From an uncultured Chitinophagaceae bacterium (lineage in GTDB: Bacteria > Bacteroidota > Bacteroidia > Chitinophagales > Chitinophagaceae), in the NCBI GenBank assembly GCA_903883945.1, contig CAISCV010000051.1, forward strand, positions 31,835 through 95,834: a stretch of 64,000 bases of DNA. The letters are read 5' to 3'. Made by a program: the position numbers and the translations under genes. Under the pieces are notes generated by a model, which searched no databases, was not told where the DNA came from, and was given only the letters and a program-made list of their open reading frames with translations. The stretch's first letter is position 1, and each line of letters begins with the position of its first letter. Of this stretch, positions 19,406-29,692 are shown piece after piece.

Positions 19406-20119
19406 ATGAAACTGGATATTTTAGTAGAAAACGAATGGTTTGTAGCCATCAATAAGCCTTCGGGCATGCTTTCTATTCCCGATAGAATGCAGAGCGAAGT
19501 TTCTTTAAAAGATTTATTGATAGAACGGTACGGAAACATCTATACGGTTCATCGGTTGGATAAAGACACCAGCGGCATTATTGTATTTGCAAAAGATGAA
19601 GTTACTCATAAGCAGCTTTCCCAACTATTTGAGGGTCGCGAAGTACAGAAATTCTATGTGGGTTTGGTAAATGGAAAACTCTTTAATACCCAAGGAAGCA
19701 TTGATGCCGCCATTATGGAACATCCTGCCAAAAATGGAACGATGGTTATCCATGCCAAGGGAAAACCATCGCTTACAGACTATGAAGTACTAGAAGATTT
19801 CGGCATTTATTCGTGGGTACAATTCCAGATTCATACAGGTAGAACCCATCAGATACGCGTACATACCAAATATTTGGGTAACAGCATTGCTTGCGATAGT
19901 TTGTATGGTGATGGAAAACCGGTATTGATTTCTTCGCTAAAAAAGAAATTTAACCTGGCTAAAAAAGAAGAAGAGGAGCGACCCATACTAGCACGTTTAG
20001 GGCTACATTCTTATCGTTTGCAGTTTAGTTTGAATGGCGAAGACTTTACGATAGAAGCAGAACCACCCAAAGATTTGCGTGCTTTGTTGCAACAACTAAG
20101 AAAGTGGAAAGGAAAGTAA
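19406..20119 (+). CDS. RluA-family pseudouridine synthase
   Basis: INKPSGMLSIPDR, VHRLDKDTSGIIVFAK and TGRTHQIRVH motifs. Confidence 0.93.
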   Translation: MKLDILVENEWFVAINKPSGMLSIPDRMQSEVSLKDLLIERYGNIYTVHRLDKDTSGIIVFAKDEVTHKQLSQLFEGREVQKFYVGLVNGKLFNTQGSIDAAIMEHPAKNGTMVIHAKGKPSLTDYEVLEDFGIYSWVQFQIHTGRTHQIRVHTKYLGNSIACDSLYGDGKPVLISSLKKKFNLAKKEEEERPILARLGLHSYRLQFSLNGEDFTIEAEPPKDLRALLQQLRKWKGK

Positions 20120-20276
20120 GAAGATTGTTTTCTTGAGCCGGCAAAACAATCTCCTTATCAACCTAGTACCAACTATAAACGTTTACTGGCCTTTGTTTAG
20201 AAACAAATTGAGGCTGACTATCTTTATATTAAAAGCTTTTCTAGCCATTTATCAGTATTAGTAAAGTATTCCTTAC

Positions 20277-21374
20277 CTAGAATGAAAATACTGCAGCGAT
20301 TACCAATTGTGTGGCCTTATCTGTTGCCTTAGAATTCTTATCTAAATAAACTGTATTCAGGTTGCCTTTGTTTGTATTATCAAACTTCACTTCTTCTTTC
20401 AAAGCAATTGGCCCAAGTTTTTCATTTAAGGTAAGCGTGAGAATACTATAATAACCCGGCAAATAAGTAAACGTATTGATGCCATTGGGGGCTTCCGTTT
20501 TGTCCATATACTCATACCGGCCACCAATGGTAAATATGTCATTAAGCTTTTCTTGCGCATACAATACCACACTCGTATACGAGTTTACGGCAGCAAGTGT
20601 ATCTGCCTTGTATTTTGTGGCATCCAAGCAGAGTTTCAATCTTTTATTTACCTGATAACGTGCCTGAAAGTTGGTGTGTGAACCGTTTACAGTTTGCGCT
20701 TCACGCCAATAAGCAGCGCTTAATTGTAAGTCCTTTATAGGATTCACAAATAGCTGCGTAACAAAGTCCGAAACCCCATAAGAAGGAGTTGATGATACGT
20801 TGTCGGCAGGAGCTTTGGGGTCAACCGTGTTGTAAAAACCAGCAGAGAGGCTCACTTTATCCGAGAAGATATAATTAGCCTTTATGCCAGCTGCCCTAGG
20901 ATTGGTGAGAAAGTTTTGTTCCCACGATTTAGACATAGAATAATTGAAATTATCAATGGGGGTTATCTTCTCGAAACTTTGGTACTTATACATGGCACCA
21001 GCAGCAAATGATAGTTTTTTGTTTACCTGGTAAGAAACATATAAGTTTTGTAGATGATAGGAATTTTGAGGATCTACGGGCTTTACATCGGGACGAGGAC
21101 CAAAAGCAAGATCAGTAAAAAAAGTAGCTTTACCATACGACTTCTGAATTTTGAGGTCAAACAGACCAAAATCCAGGGAATTTTGTTTGGTACCCACAAT
21201 ATCTTGTGAAGGGATATTGGTTTGACTTTGTGCAAAGTCGTACTTGTAATAGATATCGGCAGAACCAGCTATTTTTAGAGTAGAGGAATCTTTATGATGC
21301 TTTTGGGCATGTAATGCACCCGCAAAAACGAATGAAAGAACAATATAAAACAGACTTTTTTTCATAAAAAACAT
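20277..21374 (-). CDS. Outer-membrane porin-like protein
   Basis: Signal peptide; barrel-like pattern; C-terminal VIAAVFSF; paralogous to 21417-22520. Confidence 0.8.
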   Translation of the reverse strand: MFFMKKSLFYIVLSFVFAGALHAQKHHKDSSTLKIAGSADIYYKYDFAQSQTNIPSQDIVGTKQNSLDFGLFDLKIQKSYGKATFFTDLAFGPRPDVKPVDPQNSYHLQNLYVSYQVNKKLSFAAGAMYKYQSFEKITPIDNFNYSMSKSWEQNFLTNPRAAGIKANYIFSDKVSLSAGFYNTVDPKAPADNVSSTPSYGVSDFVTQLFVNPIKDLQLSAAYWREAQTVNGSHTNFQARYQVNKRLKLCLDATKYKADTLAAVNSYTSVVLYAQEKLNDIFTIGGRYEYMDKTEAPNGINTFTYLPGYYSILTLTLNEKLGPIALKEEVKFDNTNKGNLNTVYLDKNSKATDKATQLVIAAVFSF

Positions 21375-21416
21375 TTATTATTTGAAGAAAAAATTAATAG
21401 AATCAACCACCAATTA

Positions 21417-22520
21417 CTAGAAAGAGAAGATAGCTGCCAAAACAAATTGAATGTCTTTGTTAGTAGCAGCACCGTTGTTGTCTAGATAAGGGGTATTGAG
21501 ATTGCTATTATCTGTCATATCATATTTTATTTCTTCTTTTAAAGAGATACCGCCTAATTTTTCCTTTCCTGTAAGGGTAATGATATTGTAGTTTTCTTTT
21601 ACAAAAGATTTAGTCACGATATTTTGTTGCGTTTGTTCATGCTCAATTCTTGCACCCAAAGAGAAGACTTTAGTAATAGATTTTTGTGCATATAATGCCA
21701 CACTTGTAAAATTGTTAAAGGCATTGGCAACCTGTGTAGTGCTGTCGTTTCCAGTATAATTATTAAAATCTAGTCCTAGTTTCAAACCTTTTGCTACATG
21801 ATAATGCACTTGCAGGTTTTCGTGTGTACCCTTATTGCTTTGCCCTTCTTTCCAAATGGCAGCACTCAGGTTCAAGTCTTTGATAGGGTTCACAAACAGC
21901 TGTGCTACCACATCAGACAAGCCATAGTTTGGGTTACTAGCAACCGCATCAGCACTGTTTAAGCTAGTTGCATCGATAGAATTAAATAATCCGAGAGATA
22001 AAGAAACCCTATCAGAGAACGCATAATTTGCTTTTACGCCCACACTTCTGGTAGGAATCTTCCTAGACTCCAAGAAAGCATTGGAAGCTAGGTAACTAAA
22101 GTTGTCTGACGCAGTAAGCTTCTCAAACATATCGTAACGATACATGATACCTGCAGAAGCTGAAAGCTTTTTATCTATCTGATAAGAAAAATAAAGATTT
22201 TGAAGGTAATAAGACAAAGGCGAAGAGCCATTGTTGTCGATAGTAGACGCAGCACGTGCCCCAAAAGCAAGTTCTGAAAAGACAGAGGCTTTGCCAAAGT
22301 CTTTTTTAATACGCAAATCGAGCATGCCAAAATCGATAGAATTTTGTTTGGTTCCTAAAGCATCTTGCAGTGGAATAGTGGTTTTGCTTTGAGCCAGATC
22401 ATACCGGTAATAAATATCTGCCGAACCAGATATTTGAAGAGAAGTGTCTTTTGTGGTTTGTGCATTTACTAAACCTAGGCAAGAACAACCTAGAAAAACG
22501 GAGCATAATAATTTTTTCAT
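21417..22520 (-). CDS. Outer-membrane porin-like protein (tandem paralogue)
   Basis: Shares ADIYYRYDLAQSKT..QD..GTKQNSIDFG with neighbour; C-terminal VLAAIFSF. Confidence 0.8.
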   Translation of the reverse strand: MKKLLCSVFLGCSCLGLVNAQTTKDTSLQISGSADIYYRYDLAQSKTTIPLQDALGTKQNSIDFGMLDLRIKKDFGKASVFSELAFGARAASTIDNNGSSPLSYYLQNLYFSYQIDKKLSASAGIMYRYDMFEKLTASDNFSYLASNAFLESRKIPTRSVGVKANYAFSDRVSLSLGLFNSIDATSLNSADAVASNPNYGLSDVVAQLFVNPIKDLNLSAAIWKEGQSNKGTHENLQVHYHVAKGLKLGLDFNNYTGNDSTTQVANAFNNFTSVALYAQKSITKVFSLGARIEHEQTQQNIVTKSFVKENYNIITLTGKEKLGGISLKEEIKYDMTDNSNLNTPYLDNNGAATNKDIQFVLAAIFSF

Positions 22521-22575
22521 ACTAGAGCAATTTTTGTTTAAAAAAGTTAGAAAAAGGTTTTAGTGTTTACGTATC

Positions 22576-22613
22576 ACAAAGCCTAACAGCAATAAAGTAC
22601 TGTTAGGCTTTGT
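22576..22613. terminator. Intrinsic terminator hairpin
   Basis: ACAAAGCCTAACAG / CTGTTAGGCTTTGT, 14-bp perfect arms. Confidence 0.8.
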
Positions 22614-22631
22614 AAATATTTTATGAATGAA

Positions 22632-24290
22632 TTATTTTATAACCAAAGGCATTCTTTGTACCGATTGATTATTTTCAAGAACATTTAAGTAATAAACACC
22701 TGCAGAGAGGTTTCCAACACCTAGGGTAAGTGTATTGCTTCCAACATTTACTGAAAGGGTTGAATTTGCAACTTTCTGCCCTAGACCATTTGTAATCTGA
22801 AAAGTTGCTTTATCTCCCTTTATAGAGTTGTAGGTAACCATTAAATCTTGACCTGTCTTTAATGGATTGGGGTATACGTTTGTAACGGAACTCTTGGTAA
22901 GCTTAAGATCAATAGCCTTTATACTAGAATAAGAGAAAGAACCATTTCTGTCAACCGATTTCAACCTATAATAAATAGTACCGCTCAGTGCACTTACATT
23001 GTCAGAATAGGTGTAATGATTTGAAGAAGAAGAATTACCAATAGCACTAACAACGCCGCTTTTCACAAAGTTTTTACCATCCCTGCTTCTTTCAACTTCA
23101 AAATGGTTGGAGTTAAGTTCTGTAGCAGTTGTCCAAGAGATAGATACCTTATTACCCACAAAAGCGGCCTCAAAAGAAGCTAGTTTTACGGGTGTAACAA
23201 CCGCATTGATTGTTTGAGGATATTTTAGTTTCCAGGTTTTTTGGAAGAATGTCTTCATAGAATCACTTATTTGTGGAATATGGCCAGGACAACCATGTGT
23301 TTCACCAGGAATTTCCCACCAATCGTGTGTAGCTCCCACTGACGTAAGGGCAGCATCCAATTGTATTCCATTACTTACAGGAACCGTTTGGTCGGCAGAA
23401 CCTTGCACCATATAAGCAGGAAGAGCGTTTGCATTTAGACTAGAGAAATTATACAACCTATCTCCAGAACCTGAAGAAGACATAGTTGGAGAAGAACCCC
23501 AACAGTCTGCAAAGGCAATTACATTTTTAATATTAGGCGTATATCCATTGTACCAGGAGTTACCATCGGCAAAAGCAAAGTTGCAAGAGAGGTGTGCTCC
23601 CGCAGAACCTCCACCAAAGTACAACATCTCGGGGTCGTATTTATACTTAGCAGCTGTGGATGTATTTCTAATCCAGTTTAAACAAGAGTCAGCATCTTTT
23701 AAAGCAGCTAGATTTGCAACAGCAGTATGTCCCCCACCTTCTGTGTAATTAGGGGCAAAACAAACAAAACCAAGTGTTGCAAAATATTTACAGAAGCTAA
23801 CTACATACGACTCTGTTTTGGTTCCACTTGTTTGAAAACCTCCTCCATGCAAGAACATCAGAATGGGACGTTGGGTATTGGTATCGCCAGAAGGCAGATA
23901 GACATCCACATTGTTATATTTAGTGGATGCACCGTATTGAACAGTTGTTGCGGCACTTGCAGAATACTTTACTGTAAAGTAACTATTGGGATCGGGAATT
24001 ACATTTAAATTATATGAGCCTGTATTAGTACCATCTGTTACAGTTAACGTATAATGTCCTACAGCAACTGTTGCATCCCAACCGATTTGACCAGTAGCTG
24101 CATTGATAGTGATACCACCGGGAGCACCAACTAGTGAAAAAGGTCCGGCACTACCAATAGGTGCTACAGAATATTGCGCCTTACCGTGATAAGCAATACC
24201 ACTAGCTGGCGAATATGCAAATTGAGCCAAACAAAAAACTGGCAAAGCCAAGATAATTATGATTATTAAAGCTGAAGTAGCATTTTTCAT
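22632..24290 (-). CDS. Secreted alpha/beta hydrolase (esterase-like) with T9SS sorting domain
   Basis: LHGGGFQTSG oxyanion motif, GGGSAGAHLS nucleophile elbow, GETHGCPGH; C-terminal VYPNPLKTGQDL...GVYYLNV...QRMPLVIK. Confidence 0.88.
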   Translation of the reverse strand: MKNATSALIIIIILALPVFCLAQFAYSPASGIAYHGKAQYSVAPIGSAGPFSLVGAPGGITINAATGQIGWDATVAVGHYTLTVTDGTNTGSYNLNVIPDPNSYFTVKYSASAATTVQYGASTKYNNVDVYLPSGDTNTQRPILMFLHGGGFQTSGTKTESYVVSFCKYFATLGFVCFAPNYTEGGGHTAVANLAALKDADSCLNWIRNTSTAAKYKYDPEMLYFGGGSAGAHLSCNFAFADGNSWYNGYTPNIKNVIAFADCWGSSPTMSSSGSGDRLYNFSSLNANALPAYMVQGSADQTVPVSNGIQLDAALTSVGATHDWWEIPGETHGCPGHIPQISDSMKTFFQKTWKLKYPQTINAVVTPVKLASFEAAFVGNKVSISWTTATELNSNHFEVERSRDGKNFVKSGVVSAIGNSSSSNHYTYSDNVSALSGTIYYRLKSVDRNGSFSYSSIKAIDLKLTKSSVTNVYPNPLKTGQDLMVTYNSIKGDKATFQITNGLGQKVANSTLSVNVGSNTLTLGVGNLSAGVYYLNVLENNQSVQRMPLVIK

Positions 24291-24467
24291 GGTAGCAACT
24301 AATTTGAGAGTAATTGTTAATAGCGTTTCTTAGTTCAATTACTAAACTTCTACCAAAAAGTATAGCATTGAGTTATAACATGGACAATGCTTAACAAAAA
24401 TACCCTTACTGCCTTGTGTAAATTATCGGTGAATTGGATAAATAAATAGTATTTATCTCTACTTAGT

Positions 24468-25706
24468 TTAAAATGAACATGGACTATTTAAGAATTTGAT
24501 GGTATTTATGTTGTGGTCACTAAAAAACTGATGGGCAGTAGTGACACAATTAAGTTGCTCATACAAAACATTTAATTGTGCGGCATTAAGCGCAGCCGTA
24601 ATAGGGAAACCCTGTGGATTTGCTTTGACAGCAGCAGTTAATCGAGAATAGTATCCAGAGAAATGGTTCTTGGAATCTAGTAGATTATTCGCTTTTATTT
24701 CTGCAAATATCTGTTGAGACAATGCTACACTGATAACATTGTTCCTTGCAAACCTCTCAGGATAAAGTGGCGATAGAATATTTGTAAAATACGCACTACA
24801 GATACCTTTACTTTTAAGTGTTCCAGAATTAGCAATGGCGTTGGCATCGCCGGCTTGCCCCATCAGGCTATTGTTATCTAATTGTTCCAAACAAAATAAA
24901 ATAGGGGTGTTGGTAGCCGATAAAGCTGAACCAGCAGCACCACCGGCAGCACAATAAGCCACACCAGCCTTGAAACCAAAATAAGAAGAAAATGCAATAG
25001 AAGCACTACCACCATTGCTTTGCCCTATAGAATACCTGGATAAACTATGATTAGTAAGACCTCTGTTACAAAGAGTATCCGTTATAGCTATTAAGTTGGC
25101 AAAGTCGGCATTGGTATTACTGTCTAAAGAGGCAGTATTCCATCTAGGTGTACTTCCTCCACTTTGCAAAGACACTTCTTCTGCTTCGGTAATAATTACC
25201 CCAAAACCATTAGCAATTAAATCTTTTATCATAGCCACTGGCTCATAATTATCTACCCAATAACTCGCGGAACCTCCAGCACCATGAAATAAATAAACAA
25301 TGCCCTTATTGGTGGGGGAAAGGTTATAATAAACATTCTTAAGAATATTCTTACCCATTATCTTTTCATGAATCATACTATAATTTACAAATTGAAATCC
25401 GGCAGTTACAGTAACGTTTTGTGCAGGCATAATAAACCAGGTATGCCATTCATTCTTTCCTGCAAAAGAAGCCGTATCTCCAGACCACTTTGTAAAAGTT
25501 TGACTATTGTTACACTCTCTGCTCCATATATGTACCGTATCCCCTGTGGTGTAAGTGGCACTTCCATAACCATTATTTACCGTAACAGTATATGGGCCAC
25601 TATTTGCTAAAGGATTATTAACTGTTGTGGGGGTACAAGAAACAATAAATATAAGTGTAAATAAACAAATAACTAAAATGGATGCAATCGACTTCATACG
25701 TTTCAA
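24468..25706 (-). CDS. Lipoprotein alpha/beta hydrolase (depolymerase/feruloyl-esterase-like)
   Basis: IVSC lipobox; repeat-type N-domain; VYLFHGAGGSASYW and GQSNGGSAS. Confidence 0.65.
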   Translation of the reverse strand: MKRMKSIASILVICLFTLIFIVSCTPTTVNNPLANSGPYTVTVNNGYGSATYTTGDTVHIWSRECNNSQTFTKWSGDTASFAGKNEWHTWFIMPAQNVTVTAGFQFVNYSMIHEKIMGKNILKNVYYNLSPTNKGIVYLFHGAGGSASYWVDNYEPVAMIKDLIANGFGVIITEAEEVSLQSGGSTPRWNTASLDSNTNADFANLIAITDTLCNRGLTNHSLSRYSIGQSNGGSASIAFSSYFGFKAGVAYCAAGGAAGSALSATNTPILFCLEQLDNNSLMGQAGDANAIANSGTLKSKGICSAYFTNILSPLYPERFARNNVISVALSQQIFAEIKANNLLDSKNHFSGYYSRLTAAVKANPQGFPITAALNAAQLNVLYEQLNCVTTAHQFFSDHNINTIKFLNSPCSF

Positions 25707-25811
25707 AAGTATACTATTTATAAATATAATAGAAAGAGAAGAAGCAGATAGATAACATGTTCTTCCTGCTTCTTATGCCTTCTTTTTTTAAATGATTTTA
25801 ATTTCGTTATA

Positions 25812-27422
25812 TTAATACAACACTTTAGGTGCAGCAGCAATAATCTCTGCACTGACACCTGCTGCATACTTTTCGAAATTATGAATAAATTGAGAGGCTA
25901 AATCCTTTGCCACTGCATCATAAGCTGCTTTGTCTGCCCAAGTTCCTCTTGCATCTAAAATTTCAGAGGGTACATTAGGGCAAGAGGTTGGCACTTCCAT
26001 TCCAAATACCGGATGCGCCTGATATTCCAATCCATCCAACTCGCCATTTAAAGCAGCAGTAATCATTGCTCTGGTGTAAGGGAGTTTCATTCTTTTACCT
26101 ACCCCATAGCCACCCCCACTCCAGCCAGTATTTACCATCCATACATTCACTTTATGTTCCCTTATCTTTTTGCCGAGCATCTCAGCATAAAACCCAGGAT
26201 GCAATGGAAGGAAAGGTGCACCAAAACAAGCACTAAAAGTAGCTTTGGGCTCAGTAACACCTGCTTCAGTACCTGCAACCTTTGCGGTATAGCCACTGAT
26301 GAACTGATACATAGCTAACGCAGGCGACAGCTTACTGATTGGAGGCAAAACACCATACGCATCACAGGTTAAAAAGAAAATGTTCTTGGGTAATCCACCA
26401 ATACTTGGCTCAGCAGCATTACTGATAAAGTTCAACGGATAGCTGACTCTTGTATTTTCGGTGATGGATTTATTGGTAAAATCAATGGTTGAAGTCCCTT
26501 CTTTAAAAACAATATTTTCTACTAGAGCACCATGGCGTATAGCATGAAATATCTCCGGTTCTTTCTCTTCACTCAGGTCGATACACTTAGCATAACAACC
26601 TCCTTCGAAGTTAAAAACTGAATTATCTGTCCAACCATGTTCATCATCACCAATTAGCATACGCTCTGGGTCTGCGCTCAGCGTTGTTTTTCCTGTGCCA
26701 CTCAATCCAAAGAAAACAGCAACATCACCATCATTGCCAATGTTTGCACTACAGTGCATGCTTAATATATGTTTTTCGTAAGGAAGGATATAGTTAAGAA
26801 TCGTAAATATTCCTTTCTTCATTTCACCGGTATAACCAGTACCCCCAATCAAGATTATTTTGTGAGTGAAGGAAACGATAGAGAAATTATTTGCTTTTGT
26901 GCCATCTACAGCCGGATCAGCCAAAAATGAAGGTGCTTGTATAATGTGCCAATCGGGTATAAAATCTTCTAGCTCTTTTTCATCGGGGCGAAGAAACATG
27001 TTATAGCAAAAAAGATTGCTCCAAGGGTCTTCATTAATGACCCGGATGTTTAATTTGTGACTTTTATCAGCACAAGCATAAGCATCTCTTACCCAAATAG
27101 TTTCTTTATGACTTAAATAAGTGAGCAATTTAGTTTTCAGTTTAATGAAATAATGCTCATCAATTGGATTATTGAATCCACCCCAATCAACAGTCTTTTC
27201 TGTTCTTTCATCTTTTACAATAAATTTGTCTTTCGGGCTACGACCGGTAAACTTACCAGTATTAATACACAAAGCACCTGTGTCATTTAACACACCTTCG
27301 CCTCTCAACAACGTTTGCTCAACCAACTCTTCGGGGGCAAGTTGATAATTAATACCTTCATTTTTAACACCGATGCGCTTTAATCCTTTTAAAAGGGCAT
27401 CAACTTTACTTGTAACTTCCAT
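25812..27422 (-). CDS. pckA: Phosphoenolpyruvate carboxykinase (ATP)
   Basis: TGRSPKDKFIV, FFGLSGTGKTTLSADP, IGDDEHGW motifs. Confidence 0.97.
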   Translation of the reverse strand: MEVTSKVDALLKGLKRIGVKNEGINYQLAPEELVEQTLLRGEGVLNDTGALCINTGKFTGRSPKDKFIVKDERTEKTVDWGGFNNPIDEHYFIKLKTKLLTYLSHKETIWVRDAYACADKSHKLNIRVINEDPWSNLFCYNMFLRPDEKELEDFIPDWHIIQAPSFLADPAVDGTKANNFSIVSFTHKIILIGGTGYTGEMKKGIFTILNYILPYEKHILSMHCSANIGNDGDVAVFFGLSGTGKTTLSADPERMLIGDDEHGWTDNSVFNFEGGCYAKCIDLSEEKEPEIFHAIRHGALVENIVFKEGTSTIDFTNKSITENTRVSYPLNFISNAAEPSIGGLPKNIFFLTCDAYGVLPPISKLSPALAMYQFISGYTAKVAGTEAGVTEPKATFSACFGAPFLPLHPGFYAEMLGKKIREHKVNVWMVNTGWSGGGYGVGKRMKLPYTRAMITAALNGELDGLEYQAHPVFGMEVPTSCPNVPSEILDARGTWADKAAYDAVAKDLASQFIHNFEKYAAGVSAEIIAAAPKVLY

Positions 27423-27596
27423 AATGTTTCATTTTACGGTTAATAAAAAAGTTTGATGGCAAGCAGCTATTACGTTAACTAATAAACCGTTCTGTTCAGG
27501 CAAATAAGTAACCATCTGGATCAGATTACACATCTGCCATTACCATGAACAAGCTAAAATTTATGAATTAATTATTCTCTAAGCTGTTTTATAATT

Positions 27597-28382
27597 CTAA
27601 GGTGCTGTCGGAGAACCAATATTTGTAAAATCCCAAACCTTGTCTAGAGACATTCTCCATTGAGAATTACCAACTGCATTAGAAATATTCCAATCAGATT
27701 GAGGACCAGTCACAGAAGATTTGCGCCAGAATGTTCTGTTTCTAGTATCATTAGTTGTATCTGCAACAGCCCACATAATATTAGTTCGGGTACTTGTTTT
27801 ACCTGTTGTATTAACTCTTGCTACCAATGGGCTACAAAAAACATCAATAATTTTATATTTATTTCCAGACAAAGTGAAAGTTCCAGCGGCATCTTTTTTC
27901 AGTAAAGCAATAGCACTATTACCTGAAAGTTGCAAAGGCAAACTACTTACTCCAGTACCAGTAGTAAGACTTGTTCCCCAAGTAATATTGCTCTTTACTA
28001 CTGCAGTATCAGCAATAGGAGAAGCTATTACATAGCACTTACTTTTAGCTAAAGTACCACTTAAGGCTACGAAAAATGAATCGGGAAAGTTCCATGCAGC
28101 GAGCGTATTGGTGTCTGTAACAGCTTGATAACCTATTGCGTAATTAGACAAATCAAGACTTCCGTTAGTGCCATTATATACTTCTACATAATGGTTTCTA
28201 TCTTTCGCACCAGTTGGGCCAGTATACGTATTGATTGCAGTTGAAAGCTCGGAAATTATCAAATCAGAGTTGCCGTTACTTGGTGGAATAACAGGAGTAG
28301 AAGGTGTGCTAAAATCTAGTTTTGAAGTACAACCAGCTAATAAAAGGAACGCAACTGTATATGTTATTATATTCTTTTTCAT
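27597..28382 (-). CDS. Lipoprotein with lamin-tail-like domain
   Basis: LLAGC lipobox; LIISELSTAINTYTG...NHYVEVYNGTNGSLDLSNYAI. Confidence 0.75.
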   Translation of the reverse strand: MKKNIITYTVAFLLLAGCTSKLDFSTPSTPVIPPSNGNSDLIISELSTAINTYTGPTGAKDRNHYVEVYNGTNGSLDLSNYAIGYQAVTDTNTLAAWNFPDSFFVALSGTLAKSKCYVIASPIADTAVVKSNITWGTSLTTGTGVSSLPLQLSGNSAIALLKKDAAGTFTLSGNKYKIIDVFCSPLVARVNTTGKTSTRTNIMWAVADTTNDTRNRTFWRKSSVTGPQSDWNISNAVGNSQWRMSLDKVWDFTNIGSPTAP

Positions 28383-28394
28383 AATTGTGTTTGT

Positions 28395-29681
28395 TTAGAA
28401 AATTAATTGAATTGCAAGATTGCCTGTAAGCATCTTCTTTAGTAGTACCGAATTATTGTCTTGAATATAGTTTACATTCAAACCAATTTTTAATGCATTA
28501 CCACTTAAATATTTATTGATACCTCCTGTAAACCAGGTTTGATTGTGTACTAACGAAGTAGCTATATAATTTTCAGGAGTTATATGAGCATACCTAACAT
28601 TGAATGCCCATCCATCTGTATTAATATAAGAACCTTGTACATTAAATGCACTACCCGTATTATAAAGAGAACTTGCAATTTGTGTAGTTAATTGTTTTGT
28701 ACCAATTGCATTGGTATATAAGTTTTTTCCAGCTATTGTTCCGTTTATGTATTCACCAACCAATGCAAAACCATTGCATTTAAAGATGGCATCCGCAACT
28801 AGTTTTCTATAGTTTGCACCAGTAGCTACTCCCCCCTTATAAATACTTGCAATAACACCATTGTCTGAACCTATAGGGCTATTTGCCTGAACATTATAAC
28901 TGCCAGCAACTCCAATAGACAATTTTGGTTTAGGCTCTCTGTAAATATCATCTGCAACAAATGCCCCATTCTTTTTGAAATCACCTAAAGGCATCACATC
29001 AATACGACCTCCATACTTAAATCCGGGGGCAGATTGTGTTACAAAGAAATTTTGTCCTTTGCCTGTTGTAATAGAAACAGATGGATAGATACGCCATTTG
29101 TTGAGGTTAAAGTTTGTTTCGAAGAAGATACCACCTTCCCTTGTAGACCCTACAAAGTTTTGCATCAATCCACCATAAACAATCCCATCGTTTGATTTTC
29201 CTGCAATAGATTGAGCCATAACAGAAGCATATCTTTCATCTGCCATTGCTAACCTGTTGTTGGTGTTGGTTTGTCTTTGACCTAAGGTTAATTTACCATG
29301 ATTATTTAAAACCGATATACCAACCCAACCCTCTAAAAGGCCTGATGAACCTGTAAAATCATTTATAACTCCTAAAGAAACTTTATCGCTAAGCCCTGAT
29401 GCTGTGAAAGATATCCGGACTAAGTTTAATGACAATCTGTTTGTATTAGATTTACTGTTTGCTGAATCCAACTGGTTAAATTGAAACCCAGATTGAATAG
29501 TAGATGCCAAATTAAAAGTTGCCCCTTCTCTTTTACCTAGTCTTAAAAAGGTTCCTTCTCCATTAATATAAAGTAATGTAGAATCTTTAGGAACCAGTTT
29601 ACTAACACTTTGTGCGCCAACTATAGTTGAAACCAATAGTAATGTACATACATAAATAAGATTCATTCTTTTCGCAATCAT
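28395..29681 (-). CDS. Porin (OprP/phosphate-selective porin-like)
   Basis: Signal peptide, GWVGISVLNNHGKLTLGQRQTN, barrel-like repeats, terminal aromatic residue. Confidence 0.75.
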   Translation of the reverse strand: MIAKRMNLIYVCTLLLVSTIVGAQSVSKLVPKDSTLLYINGEGTFLRLGKREGATFNLASTIQSGFQFNQLDSANSKSNTNRLSLNLVRISFTASGLSDKVSLGVINDFTGSSGLLEGWVGISVLNNHGKLTLGQRQTNTNNRLAMADERYASVMAQSIAGKSNDGIVYGGLMQNFVGSTREGGIFFETNFNLNKWRIYPSVSITTGKGQNFFVTQSAPGFKYGGRIDVMPLGDFKKNGAFVADDIYREPKPKLSIGVAGSYNVQANSPIGSDNGVIASIYKGGVATGANYRKLVADAIFKCNGFALVGEYINGTIAGKNLYTNAIGTKQLTTQIASSLYNTGSAFNVQGSYINTDGWAFNVRYAHITPENYIATSLVHNQTWFTGGINKYLSGNALKIGLNVNYIQDNNSVLLKKMLTGNLAIQLIF

Positions 29682-29692
29682 CGTTTTAAATT

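Noticed and set aside
20277-22520. Tandem porins as a phase-variable recombination pair
   Set aside because: Proteins are clearly paralogous but diverged in sequence; no long identical DNA tracts seen.
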